64,000 nt of DNA from Hymenobacter aranciens (GTDB lineage Bacteria > Bacteroidota > Bacteroidia > Cytophagales > Hymenobacteraceae). Location: NCBI RefSeq assembly GCF_030580865.1, contig NZ_JAUQSY010000017.1:1-64000 (forward strand), given 5' to 3'. Below are positions 49,659-58,341 of this stretch, piece after piece; within the stretch, counting starts at the first letter, position 1, and the number at the start of each line of letters is the position of its first letter. Made by a program: the position numbers and the translations under genes. The notes below the pieces were generated by a model that ran no database searches, had not been told where the DNA came from, and worked only from the letters and a program-made list of their open reading frames with translations.

Positions 49659-52600
49659 CTAGCGCCGGGCCTGGGCGGGGGCCGGGGCCTCGTCCAGCAG
49701 GCGGGCCACTTGCTGCTGCAGGGTTTGCAGGGCGGCGTGGTCGGCCGTGGCGCGGGCATCGCTGGCGGCGGCGCGGGCCTCCAGCGTGGCGTTGCGTTGC
49801 TCCAGGGCCTCCACTTTGCGGGCCAGCTCCTGGGTGGCACTCACGTTGAGGGTGGTGAGGGCGTCGTAGTCCACGCTCAGGAAATCATCGACGTATTTGC
49901 CGTACACAAACAGGCCGTCGGCGTGCGGCTCGGCGCTGGCAAAGCGCACGGTGTGGGCGTCGAGCACGGTGGCGGCCACGGTGAGCTCCTGGTTCTGGGG
50001 CGTGTAGAGGCGCAGCGTGCCACCGGTGGCGGGCAGCTCGTGGGGCCGGGTGGTGACGAGGGTAATAACCCCATCGGCAAAGCTGACGCGGGCAGCGCGA
50101 GCGTACACATTGGGAATGGCCTGGCGGCTCTGGCTGACGGCGGCCGGCAGCAGCTCCTGTACCTCCTGGGCAATGACCTTTTTCACCACCTTATCGGTGT
50201 TGGCGTGCTGGTCGATGTAGGTGTAGTCCGTGATGCGCACCTTATTTAATAAGGCCAGGTCGGCGGCCCGGTCCGAGAGGCCGATGACGCGCTTGATGCG
50301 GCGGTCACTGGTCACGTTGAGGGCGCCGGCCACGATATAATCATTCACAAACACCTGCCCGCCCGTAAAGTAGGCCGCCACGGCGCGGGCGCTGGTGCTG
50401 GCGTCGCCGCTCAAGCCAGTGCTGCCCTGGAAGAAATAGGCTTTCGTGCCGCTGGCGGCCACCGAGACGCCGCCGCTCACGTGCAGTGGGGCCACGGGGC
50501 TAGCCACACCGATGCCCACGCGCCCGCTCACGGTGGCGTTGCCGGCCACGTCGAGCGTCTGGGCCGGGCTGCTGGTGCCGATGCCCACGCGGCCGTTGCC
50601 CTGAATGCGCAGCAGCTCGATGGCGCCGCCGCCGCTGCCGTTGCGGCCCTTGGCGTAGAAGACGTGCTGGTCGCTGCTGCTCAGCACGTGGTAGTTGAGC
50701 TGCCCGCCGCTCACGCCGAAGCCGTAGTGGTCGGTGGCGTTGCCGGTGTCGTAGAGGGTGATTTTGGCCTCGGTGGTGCTGGGCGAAATGCTCAGGCGGG
50801 TGCTGGGGCTGCTGGTGCCGATGCCCACGTTGCCGCCCACGTAGCTGCTGCCGCTCACGTTGGTGTTGCCGCTCACGTCGAGCTTCTGGCCGGGGCTGCT
50901 GGTGCCCACGCCCACGTTGCCGGTGCCGCCATCGGTGCCCAGCAAGATGGGGCCGGTGCCCTTGGCATCGAGCGTGAGCCGGTCGTTGGGGTTGCTGCCG
51001 CTGGCGCGCAGCCCAAAATAGCCCAGGCTCACGCCCGAAGCGCCGTTGAGGGAAGTTACTTTCACGATGTCGGTGCTGGCCACGTTGTCGGGGCTCACCA
51101 CCGTCAGGCGCTGGGCCGGCGCGGCGGTGCTACCCACGCCCAGGTTGCCGCCCAGGGCCCCGGTGCCGCTGAGGCGGAAGCTGCCGTTCTGGTCGGCAGT
51201 GGCCTGGTTTCGCACGAAGTCGGCGCCGGTGGGCAGGGCGGGCGCGGGCTGGCTGCTGAGGTTGCCGCTGGCATCGGTCACGACCTGCTGCAGCGGGGCC
51301 AGCGTGACTACCTTCACCACGCCGCCCGTGCGCCCGATGATGACCGGCCCGCTGGCCGCGCCGGCCCCAATGGCGGTGTTGCTGCCGTTGCCGCCGCTGA
51401 TAGTGGTGTTGCTGAAGGCGCCACTGCCGATGCTGATAGCGCTGTTGCCGCCGCCGCCTATGTCGGTGGCACTGGTGTTGCCATTGCCGATGATGGTGAC
51501 GCCACTGTTGCCGATGGTGGTGAAGCCGCCGCCGCTGCCAATGTTGGTGAAGCCACCGCCGCTGCCAATGGTGGTGCTGCCGCCGCTGCTGCCAATGGTA
51601 ATAAGGCTGCTGACCTCGTTGCCAATGGTGGTGGTGCCACCGTTGCCGATGATGGTGGTGGTGTTCCGGCCGCCGATGGTGGTGTTGCTGCTGACCCCGC
51701 TGCCGATGTTGGTGGTGCTGCCCAAGCCCGCCCCGATGGTCGTCGTCGTGGCGTAGCTGGTGGTGCCAATCGTTACCACCGAGCTGGCCAGGTTCGTGGC
51801 ATTGCTATTGCTGCCGATGGCAGTGGTAGCCGGGCCCGTGGTGTTGATGGTGGTAGCCCCCGTGATGGCGGCTCCGTCGCCCACCGTCAGCAGCCCGCCC
51901 ACCGTGCCGGCGCCGCTCACCCGGAAGCCGCCGGGCTGGGCGGTGGTGGTCTGGTTCTGCACGTAGTCGGCACTGGTAGGGATGGCGGGGGCGGCCGCGC
52001 TGCCCAGGTTGCCCTGGGCATCGGTGGTCACGTAGCCGGCCGTGCTCAGCCCGCGCAGGCGGGTAGCCCCGTCCACGTCGAGGGTGGCGGTGGGGGCCTC
52101 GGTGCCCACGCCCACGCGCCCGCCATCTGCGTAGAGCGTGGCGGCCGGCGTGCTGCCCAGGGTATAGTACACCGCAAACTTGAGGTCGCTGGCGGGGCGG
52201 GGCCCCGTGGTGGTGCCATACTGCATGCCGCCCGCGTAGGGGTTGGTGCCGTTGGTGGCCAGGGCCAGCGGCCCGCCCTGCACGGCCAGCGTGTAGGTGC
52301 CCGCCGCCACGGCCAGGGGCGTCGTCAGCACCAGGGGCGAGGCCTGCAGGCCGGCGGGCCCGCCGGCCTGCAGCGTCACGGCCTGCGAGGCCAGCTCGGT
52401 GCCCGTCAGGCCCGCGCCCTGGTAGATTTTCAGCGTGGTGCTGGTGGGACTGCTCGTGGCCGAATACAGGTTGACCTGGGTAATGGTGGCGCCTACCGGC
52501 AGCGTAAAGCTCTGCCCGATGCTGGTCTGGCCGCCGACGCTGCCATCGGACACGAGTTGGGCAATTTGCCCGGCCTGGCCTACCCGCAGCGAGCCCACCA

Positions 52601-53066
52601 CGTCGAGGCGGGCGCCGGGGCTGGCCGTGCCCACGCCCAGGTTGCCGGCGCCGGTCAGGCCCAGGGCGTTGCTGCCCTGGTCGAGGGTGGTGGGCTGGGT
52701 GAGGGTGCCGCCCAGGGCAATGTCGGCCCCGGTTTTGGTGAGGCCGTTGCTGGCCGTCACGGCCGCGCCCGCCGCCGTGGCCAGCTGCTGCCAGCTGGGG
52801 GCGGCGGGCGTACCGGCATTGAAGTAAAAGCCGGCCGGGGCGTTGGTTTGAAACACAAGCAGCCCCGTGGCCGGGCTGGCAATGGAACTAGCCGCCGCCA
52901 CGCGGGGCAGCAGGGCGCCCTTGCTGGAGCTCACAATGTCGAGGGCGGCCGAGGCATCGGGCGCGGTGGTGCCAATGCCCACGCCGGGCGTTTGGGCGCG
53001 GGCCGCCAGGGGCAGGGCCAGCAGCAGCGCCGGCAGCAGCCGGCGCAGCGGGTAACGGAGTTGCAT
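49659..53066 (-). CDS. S74-domain fibre protein, paralogue C
   Basis: A 1135-residue secreted fibre. Signal MQLRYPLRRLLPALLLALPL and the shared mature start. One beta-sandwich module (DNA about 52130-52570; QSFTLPVGATITQVNLYS) is followed by a long beta-helix region of TTIG/ITIG/NIG steps (about 51310-51870), then the cassettes and the S74 domain shared with paralogue B (SDRRIKRVIGL, HTNTD-like HANTDKVVKKVIAQEV, terminal coiled coil). The beta-helix steps resemble the head repeats of trimeric adhesins. It is the gene next to the sensor kinase, whose stop is only about 94 bases from this start. Confidence 0.85.
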   Translation of the reverse strand: MQLRYPLRRLLPALLLALPLAARAQTPGVGIGTTAPDASAALDIVSSSKGALLPRVAAASSIASPATGLLVFQTNAPAGFYFNAGTPAAPSWQQLATAAGAAVTASNGLTKTGADIALGGTLTQPTTLDQGSNALGLTGAGNLGVGTASPGARLDVVGSLRVGQAGQIAQLVSDGSVGGQTSIGQSFTLPVGATITQVNLYSATSSPTSTTLKIYQGAGLTGTELASQAVTLQAGGPAGLQASPLVLTTPLAVAAGTYTLAVQGGPLALATNGTNPYAGGMQYGTTTGPRPASDLKFAVYYTLGSTPAATLYADGGRVGVGTEAPTATLDVDGATRLRGLSTAGYVTTDAQGNLGSAAAPAIPTSADYVQNQTTTAQPGGFRVSGAGTVGGLLTVGDGAAITGATTINTTGPATTAIGSNSNATNLASSVVTIGTTSYATTTTIGAGLGSTTNIGSGVSSNTTIGGRNTTTIIGNGGTTTIGNEVSSLITIGSSGGSTTIGSGGGFTNIGSGGGFTTIGNSGVTIIGNGNTSATDIGGGGNSAISIGSGAFSNTTISGGNGSNTAIGAGAASGPVIIGRTGGVVKVVTLAPLQQVVTDASGNLSSQPAPALPTGADFVRNQATADQNGSFRLSGTGALGGNLGVGSTAAPAQRLTVVSPDNVASTDIVKVTSLNGASGVSLGYFGLRASGSNPNDRLTLDAKGTGPILLGTDGGTGNVGVGTSSPGQKLDVSGNTNVSGSSYVGGNVGIGTSSPSTRLSISPSTTEAKITLYDTGNATDHYGFGVSGGQLNYHVLSSSDQHVFYAKGRNGSGGGAIELLRIQGNGRVGIGTSSPAQTLDVAGNATVSGRVGIGVASPVAPLHVSGGVSVAASGTKAYFFQGSTGLSGDASTSARAVAAYFTGGQVFVNDYIVAGALNVTSDRRIKRVIGLSDRAADLALLNKVRITDYTYIDQHANTDKVVKKVIAQEVQELLPAAVSQSRQAIPNVYARAARVSFADGVITLVTTRPHELPATGGTLRLYTPQNQELTVAATVLDAHTVRFASAEPHADGLFVYGKYVDDFLSVDYDALTTLNVSATQELARKVEALEQRNATLEARAAASDARATADHAALQTLQQQVARLLDEAPAPAQARR

Positions 53067-53098
53067 AAGCAGCAGAGTAAGGGGAGGTATTACGGCCC

Positions 53099-53144
53099 CA
53101 AAATTCCTCGCCCCGGCCATCCCGCGCATCGCATAGGTATGCTA
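53099..53144 (-). promoter_or_regulatory. Fibre-regulon promoter of paralogue C
   Basis: Palindrome TCGCATAGGTATGCTA at 53129-53144, minus-strand -7 box GAATTTTG at 53106-53099, gap 22 bases. Confidence 0.75.
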
Positions 53145-53159
53145 TTTATTGCCGCTTGC

Positions 53160-55148
53160 CTAGCCCAACGGTAGCGTCAGGCGCACGCGCCAGCCGGTGC
53201 CGCCGGGGGCGGCCTCGTAGGCCATGTGCCCGCCCAGCTCGCGGGCGCGCCGGGCCATGTTGTCGAGCCCGTGGTGCCGGGGCAGGGTGGCGGGGGGCGC
53301 ACTGGGCCCGTCGTCGTCCACGGTCAGCTCCAGCGCCCGGCCCACGGCCCCCAGCCGGATGGTCGCCTCCGTGGCGCGGGCGTGCTTCACCAGATTGTGC
53401 AGCGCCTCCTTATAAATAAGGTAGAGCCCCTGCCGCGCCGGGGCCGCCAGCTGCCGCGCATACAGCTCGGGTGCCGCCCGAAAGTCCACTTCCACCCCAG
53501 CCGGGGGCAGCACCTCGTGGGCGTAGTCGCGCAGGCGGTCGAGCAGGCTGGCAAAGGAGTCGTGGCGGCTGTCGATGCTCCACACCACCTCCCGCAGCTG
53601 CCGCACGGCCTGCTGGCTGGCCGTGGCCATACGCGCCAGCCGGGGCTGCTGGTCGGCTCCGGTGTCGGGCTGCCCCTGCAGCACGGCCGTGTCGAAGGCC
53701 AGCTGGGTGAGCAGGGCCCCCACGTCGTCGTGCAGGTCGGCGGCCAGCCTGGTGCGCAGGGCTTCCAGGCGGCGGGCCTGCCGCCGCCGCACCAGCAGCA
53801 CCCCGCCCACGGTCAATGCGAGCCCCAGCAGGGCCGCAGCGGCAGTCAGCGTCAGCGTGCGCTGCCGCCGCAGGCGGGCCAGCTCCTGGTCGCGCAGTTG
53901 CAATTGCTCCAGCGTGTAGCGCTGCTGGGCCACATCGGCCCGCGCGCGCATGGTGGCGCTGCTCAGGGAGTCGCGGTAAGCCTGCAGGCGCCGCTGAAAC
54001 ACGTAGGCGGGCCGCCACTCGCCCAGCCCGGCGTGGGTGCGGGCCAATACCTCGCACAGGTCGCGCATGGCCAGCTGCAGGGTGTCGGGCGGGTGTTGCG
54101 CGTAGGCCCGCTGCCCATACACGCGGGCGCTGTCGAGCTGTTTCGTTTCCAGAAAGAGGTGCGCCAGCGTGCTATAATTCAAATACGTGTCGTATAGGCT
54201 CTGCGCTAGTCCCCGCGCCTGCCGGGCGTAGTGCAAGGCCGAGTCGGGCATACTGCTCAGCTGGTACACCGTCGCCAGGTTGTTGGCGATGGTGAATTGG
54301 GTGTTGCGCAGCGTCGCCAGCGTACTCGCCTCCCGGTATTGCCGCCGCGCCAGCGCCAGCTCGCCGCGTGCCACCAGCAGTCCGCTGCTCACCACCAGCG
54401 CCCGGCACAGGATGGGCGGGCTGTGCAGGCCCCGCGCCAGGGCCAGCGCCCGCTCGTAGTACAGTTGCGCCTGGTCCAGGCCCCTTAATTCCTGGTAATG
54501 GTAGCCGATACTGCCCAGAATATTCACCAGCAGGGCCTGGTCGCCGGCCCGCTCGGCCAGCGGCAGGCTCCGAAAGAACCATTCCAGCGCCGTGCCGCTG
54601 TCCACGTAGAACGTGCCCAGCAGCCAGGCCACGCGGGCGCGTAGCGCCGGGTCGGGTTGGCGCCGCACCAGCGCCCAGGCTTGCTGCAAATAGGTTTCGG
54701 CGCGGGCGTGGGTGGCCGTACCCCAATGGTTGCGGGCCAGCAGCAGCAGCACTTGCACCCGCAGCCACGGGTCGGGCAGTTGCCGGGCGGCGGGCAGCAG
54801 CGCCCGCAGCCGCGCCTCGGCCGGCGCCATCTGCCCGGCGTACACCAGCCGCCGCGCCGTCCACACCGCTCCTGGTAGCGTGTCGGCCGGGGTGCCCAGG
54901 CGCCGTCCCGCCGCCGTGGCCAGCGCCGCCAGCGAGTCCTGCCGCTCGGGCGGCAGCTCGCTCTCCCAGGCCAGGTGCCACAATGCCCGCACCCGGCCCG
55001 GGCTGCCGGCCGGCTGCTGCTCCAGTAGCGCCCACTGCTGCCGCAAATGCGGCGACTGCCCCCACGCCCGCCCGGCCACGAGCAGCAGCGCCGCCAGCAG
55101 GCCGCGCCGCAGGGCTGGTACAACCGCCGACAGTCGAATTTTCTGCAT
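53160..55148 (-). CDS. TPR-containing sensor histidine kinase (NarL/HisKA_3 type)
   Basis: A 662-residue kinase. Signal peptide MQKIRLSAVVPALRRGLLAA (cleaved before QSPHL), a periplasmic TPR-like helical region (about 30-400; LLARNHWGTATHARAETYLQ and similar), one membrane segment (TLTLTAAAALLGLALTVGGVL), then a HisKA_3 dimerisation helix with phosphoacceptor H in LAADLHDDVGAL, and a HATPase domain (NLVKHARATEATIRL, VDDDG, HHGLDNMARRARELGG). It should phosphorylate the adjacent response regulator. I chose 55148 for the signal peptide; ATGs at 55184 and 55196 are possible, the latter one base after the regulator's stop. It follows the regulator gene as an operon. Confidence 0.85.
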   Translation of the reverse strand: MQKIRLSAVVPALRRGLLAALLLVAGRAWGQSPHLRQQWALLEQQPAGSPGRVRALWHLAWESELPPERQDSLAALATAAGRRLGTPADTLPGAVWTARRLVYAGQMAPAEARLRALLPAARQLPDPWLRVQVLLLLARNHWGTATHARAETYLQQAWALVRRQPDPALRARVAWLLGTFYVDSGTALEWFFRSLPLAERAGDQALLVNILGSIGYHYQELRGLDQAQLYYERALALARGLHSPPILCRALVVSSGLLVARGELALARRQYREASTLATLRNTQFTIANNLATVYQLSSMPDSALHYARQARGLAQSLYDTYLNYSTLAHLFLETKQLDSARVYGQRAYAQHPPDTLQLAMRDLCEVLARTHAGLGEWRPAYVFQRRLQAYRDSLSSATMRARADVAQQRYTLEQLQLRDQELARLRRQRTLTLTAAAALLGLALTVGGVLLVRRRQARRLEALRTRLAADLHDDVGALLTQLAFDTAVLQGQPDTGADQQPRLARMATASQQAVRQLREVVWSIDSRHDSFASLLDRLRDYAHEVLPPAGVEVDFRAAPELYARQLAAPARQGLYLIYKEALHNLVKHARATEATIRLGAVGRALELTVDDDGPSAPPATLPRHHGLDNMARRARELGGHMAYEAAPGGTGWRVRLTLPLG

Positions 55149-55197
55149 AAGCCAAATGTAACCGGGCCGCCGCGTTTTGCGCATCACCCCCAGCATC

Positions 55198-55833
55198 CTA
55201 CGCGGGCCCCTGCCGCCCGGCCCGGCGCAGGATGTCGGCCTTGCTGTTCACCTCCAGCTTGCGGTACACGCTCCGAATATGCGCCCGCACCGTATCCACG
55301 CTGATAAAAAGCCGCTTGGCCACCAGCTTGTAGCTCAGCCCATCCTCAATGGCCCGCACCACCTCCTGCTCGCGGGGCGTGAGCGCCTCCTGCGGCTGCT
55401 GGCTGGGCGCGGGCTGAAAAAACCGCACCACCTGCCGCGCCACGCCGGGGCTCATGGGCGAGCCCCCGGCGGCCACCTGCAGCAGCGCCTCCTTCACCTG
55501 CGCCGGTAGGGTGTCTTTCTCCAGATAACCGACGGCCCCGGCCCGCAGCGCCGCCACCACCCGCTCCGCATCATTAAATACGCTCAGCATAATCACCTGC
55601 GCCTGCGGCAGCCGCTGCCGAATGAGCGGCAGCCCCTCGATGCCGGAGCGCCCCGGCAGCCCAATATCACTCAGAATCAGCTGCGGGGTAGGGTTGACGG
55701 CACTCGCGCCCGCCAGAAATTCCTCCACCGAGCCCACCACCAGCACGCAGCGGAACTCGGGCTGCTGGCAGAGGTAGTCGGCCAGGGCGGCGCGCAGCTC
55801 CGGCTGGTCTTCGATAATGGCAATGGGTAGCAT
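55198..55833 (-). CDS. LuxR/NarL-family response regulator
   Basis: A 211-residue transcription factor: receiver domain (1-125) with acidic pair in IIEDQPEL and phosphoacceptor D in LILSDIGLPG, conserved K in GYLEKDT, then a LuxR-type helix-turn-helix (LTPREQEVVRAIEDG, VAKRLFISVDTVRAHI). It is the first gene of a two-gene operon with the kinase. Its own promoter carries a copy of the palindrome seen before the fibre genes, which makes it the best candidate for the protein that binds it, with autoregulation. The ATG at 55833 begins MLPIAIIEDQ; the one at 55869 is inside the palindrome. Confidence 0.9.
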   Translation of the reverse strand: MLPIAIIEDQPELRAALADYLCQQPEFRCVLVVGSVEEFLAGASAVNPTPQLILSDIGLPGRSGIEGLPLIRQRLPQAQVIMLSVFNDAERVVAALRAGAVGYLEKDTLPAQVKEALLQVAAGGSPMSPGVARQVVRFFQPAPSQQPQEALTPREQEVVRAIEDGLSYKLVAKRLFISVDTVRAHIRSVYRKLEVNSKADILRRAGRQGPA

Positions 55834-55837
55834 GGGG

Positions 55838-55884
55838 CAAAGGTCGGGCCCGCGCCGCCCGCTGTGCATCGCATAAAGATGTTA
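55838..55884 (-). promoter_or_regulatory. Fibre-regulon-type promoter of the response regulator
   Basis: Sequence TCGCATAAAGATGTTA at 55869-55884 keeps one full half-site (minus strand ATGCGA) and a degenerate second one. The minus-strand -7-like box GACCTTTG is at 55845-55838; gap 23 bases; only four bases lie between box and ATG, so the transcript would be nearly leaderless. Confidence 0.55.
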
Positions 55885-55899
55885 GATTGCCCGCGCCGC

Positions 55900-58329
55900 C
55901 TAGTTCTGGCGCCGCTTGCGTCCCCGGGCGCCCTCCAGCGCCCGCCCCCCGCGGGTGACGAGGCCGCCCTCGGGGCCAATGAGCACGAGCTCGCTGCGGA
56001 GGCCCTCCACGGCGGCGGCCGTGCCGTTGGCAAAGGGCACCACGTTGCCCGGCAGGTGAAAGTGGCGGTTCCAGTGGTGGCCCTTGGGGGCCACGTATTC
56101 CTGCCCGGTGGGCGAAATCAGCAATTCCTGGCTGTCGTCATTAAGCGCGAAGTGCCAGCCGCCGGCCAGCTGCTCCAAATCATAGTAGCTATGGCCGGTG
56201 AGGTCCACCAGCTGACCGTTGCGCACATGCAACAGGCGCCGCTCGCCGTGCGGCAGCCAGCGCACGTAGGCTCCACTGGGCACCACGCCCTTATCGTGGG
56301 CGCCGTAGCTGGTGTAGCGGGTATGAAACCACGGCGTCTGGCCCGAATACGTGATGGCGGGGCAGTCGTCGGCGGCAAAGGCGGGCAGCCCGGTGGCGGC
56401 CACCACCCAGGCGTAGCAGGGCTGGCCGGCGTGGTCGGCCACCTGCACCTCGGCCAGGCCCTCGGGGGTCAGAAAGCTGCGGCCCCCGGGCGCCCGCCGT
56501 AGCGCCGGCGTCAGGGGGTGGCCGCTGGTATCGGCCACCAGCCAGTGGTCGGGGTCGGGGTAGATGTGCAGGCGCGGCGGCTGGCCCGCAAAGGAGTACG
56601 ACTCGCCCCGGTAGCGGCCGGGCAGCAGCTCGTGGCCGTCGCGGGCTCGCAGCACGTAATCGTGCCCCTCGCGGCGGGCGCTGCCGTAGCGGCCGTCCCA
56701 GTAAGTGATTTCGTCGTAGCGGCAGGGCACTAGGAGTTGGCCCGTAGCCAGGCGCAGCAGGCCGTAGCGGCCCTGCTGCCGCACCACGGCGTAGGCCGTG
56801 TCGGAGTAATGCTCCTCCTCCTGGTAGCCGGGCGGGTGGGGCACGTGCAGGTTGTCGCGCACAAAGCGCGTTGGCTCGAAGCGCACGTTCTGGTGGTCGC
56901 GCTCGTGGAATTCCTTCGTGTAATAGTCGCCCATAAACAGCAGCTGCTCATACTGCCCCGGCCTCACCACCCAGCGCCCGGCCGTGCTGAGCAAGCCCGG
57001 CCCGGCATCCGTCCGCACCCAGGCCCGGCCGTGAGCAAAGGCCGAGGCCTGCCGCAGCGCGGGCAGCTTCGGAAACGCCGGCCGGCCCCGCCCGGTCAGA
57101 AATTCCACCACCGTATCGCCCGCCGCCCGCCCGCACCGGCGCCGCAGGTAGCCCGCCGCATCCGGCAGACTGAGACTAGGCTGCGGCGGCAGCAGCCAGC
57201 GACCGTGGCGGTTCACGATGCCGCGCCGCACAATGCCAGGGTCGGAATTATAAGTCGTGATACGGTGCTGGCGGGTCACCAGCGCCCGGTGGTGGGGCCA
57301 CAACTGCACCCCAGCGTTGGTGGGTGGCAGCAGCACGCGGCCGCGCCGGGTCAGCAAACCCAGGTAGCCCACGGTATCGGTCATGCGCCGGTAGCCGTCG
57401 GGGGCATAGCGGTACAGCACGGCCAGCCGGCCCCGGAAATCGCTGATATCCTGGTACGCCGCCGCCGTCAGGGGGCGCCCCCGGCGGTTGAGCAGCATCA
57501 CCGGCCCCTCCTCGTCCTCCCAGCCCTGCTCCTCGCGGCGGCTATGCCTATATTTGACCCGCTCGGCAAACTGCCGGGTGCTGCGGCGAATGGTGTAGCG
57601 CCCTCTGCCCAAAGTTTCGAATGAGGTGCGCTCGGTGGTGTGCAGGCGGGCGGCCTCGCCCTGCAGGCGGCGCAGGCCCGGCGGCGGGTGCGTATCGCCG
57701 GGCACCCGCCGGGCCTCGGCGCGCCCCGCCAGCAGCGGCCGCGTCACGAAGCTGCGGGCCTGCCCCCGGGCGTACGGGTTTTCCACGAGGCCCAGGTCGC
57801 TCACGGTCAGTAGCTCCACTTGCCCGGCGCGCACCTCGCGGCGGGGCACGGCCCGCAGGCGGCCATCGGGCAGCAGCACGGCAGCCTCGGCGGCCGTCAC
57901 GCGCAGCAGCTCGCCGGCGGCGTTCAGAAACGCGCGGGGCCGGGGCGTGTCCTCCCAATAGTCGTCCAGAGGAGTGCCCCGCGACTGGTAACGGTCGCGC
58001 AGCGTCTCGGCTTCCTCCCGGTCTTCGGCCAGCAGCCCCTGCACCTGCAGCAGCCCCGCCGGCGGAAACAGCACCCCCGCCACCAGCGAAGGCGTAATTA
58101 TCCAGCGCCCCGTGGTATCGGCAAAGCCCCACCAGTTGCCGTGGCGCACCGGCAGCAGCCCGCCCGGCGGCAGCGGCGTGATGCGCAATTCCAGCACCTC
58201 GCGCAGTGGGTAGTCGAGGGGTGGAAGGGCAGTTGATTGGGCCCGCACCAGGCCCGGCAGCGCCGTGCTAATCAACAGGAAAAGCAGGAGCGGTGCCGCA
58301 ACGCGGCGAAGCACAGAAGCGCGGCCCAT
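55900..58329 (-). CDS. Exported WG-repeat protein
   Basis: An 809-residue secreted protein. Signal peptide MGRASVLRRVAAPLLLFLLI, cleaved after VRAQ. It contains at least five WG/KWG-type repeats (WWGFADTTGRWIITP, YLGLLTRRGRVLLPP, IVNRHGRWLLPPQ, LLSTAGRWVVRPG, RYGLLRLATGQLLVP), which form beta-propeller-like or beta-rich surfaces. The C-terminus is basic (RGRKRRQN) without a sorting domain. It starts 12 bases after the stop of the gamma-glutamyltransferase gene, so the two are an operon. Function unknown. Confidence 0.8.
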   Translation of the reverse strand: MGRASVLRRVAAPLLLFLLISTALPGLVRAQSTALPPLDYPLREVLELRITPLPPGGLLPVRHGNWWGFADTTGRWIITPSLVAGVLFPPAGLLQVQGLLAEDREEAETLRDRYQSRGTPLDDYWEDTPRPRAFLNAAGELLRVTAAEAAVLLPDGRLRAVPRREVRAGQVELLTVSDLGLVENPYARGQARSFVTRPLLAGRAEARRVPGDTHPPPGLRRLQGEAARLHTTERTSFETLGRGRYTIRRSTRQFAERVKYRHSRREEQGWEDEEGPVMLLNRRGRPLTAAAYQDISDFRGRLAVLYRYAPDGYRRMTDTVGYLGLLTRRGRVLLPPTNAGVQLWPHHRALVTRQHRITTYNSDPGIVRRGIVNRHGRWLLPPQPSLSLPDAAGYLRRRCGRAAGDTVVEFLTGRGRPAFPKLPALRQASAFAHGRAWVRTDAGPGLLSTAGRWVVRPGQYEQLLFMGDYYTKEFHERDHQNVRFEPTRFVRDNLHVPHPPGYQEEEHYSDTAYAVVRQQGRYGLLRLATGQLLVPCRYDEITYWDGRYGSARREGHDYVLRARDGHELLPGRYRGESYSFAGQPPRLHIYPDPDHWLVADTSGHPLTPALRRAPGGRSFLTPEGLAEVQVADHAGQPCYAWVVAATGLPAFAADDCPAITYSGQTPWFHTRYTSYGAHDKGVVPSGAYVRWLPHGERRLLHVRNGQLVDLTGHSYYDLEQLAGGWHFALNDDSQELLISPTGQEYVAPKGHHWNRHFHLPGNVVPFANGTAAAVEGLRSELVLIGPEGGLVTRGGRALEGARGRKRRQN

Positions 58330-58341
58330 GGTGCGGGCGCG

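Noticed and set aside
43059..53174. Long plus-strand frames (926 and 897 codons) opposite the S74 paralogues
   Set aside because: Shadow frames of GC-rich codons: low-complexity A/G/V-rich products with no signal or motif, no promoter, and the minus-strand genes explain the sequence.
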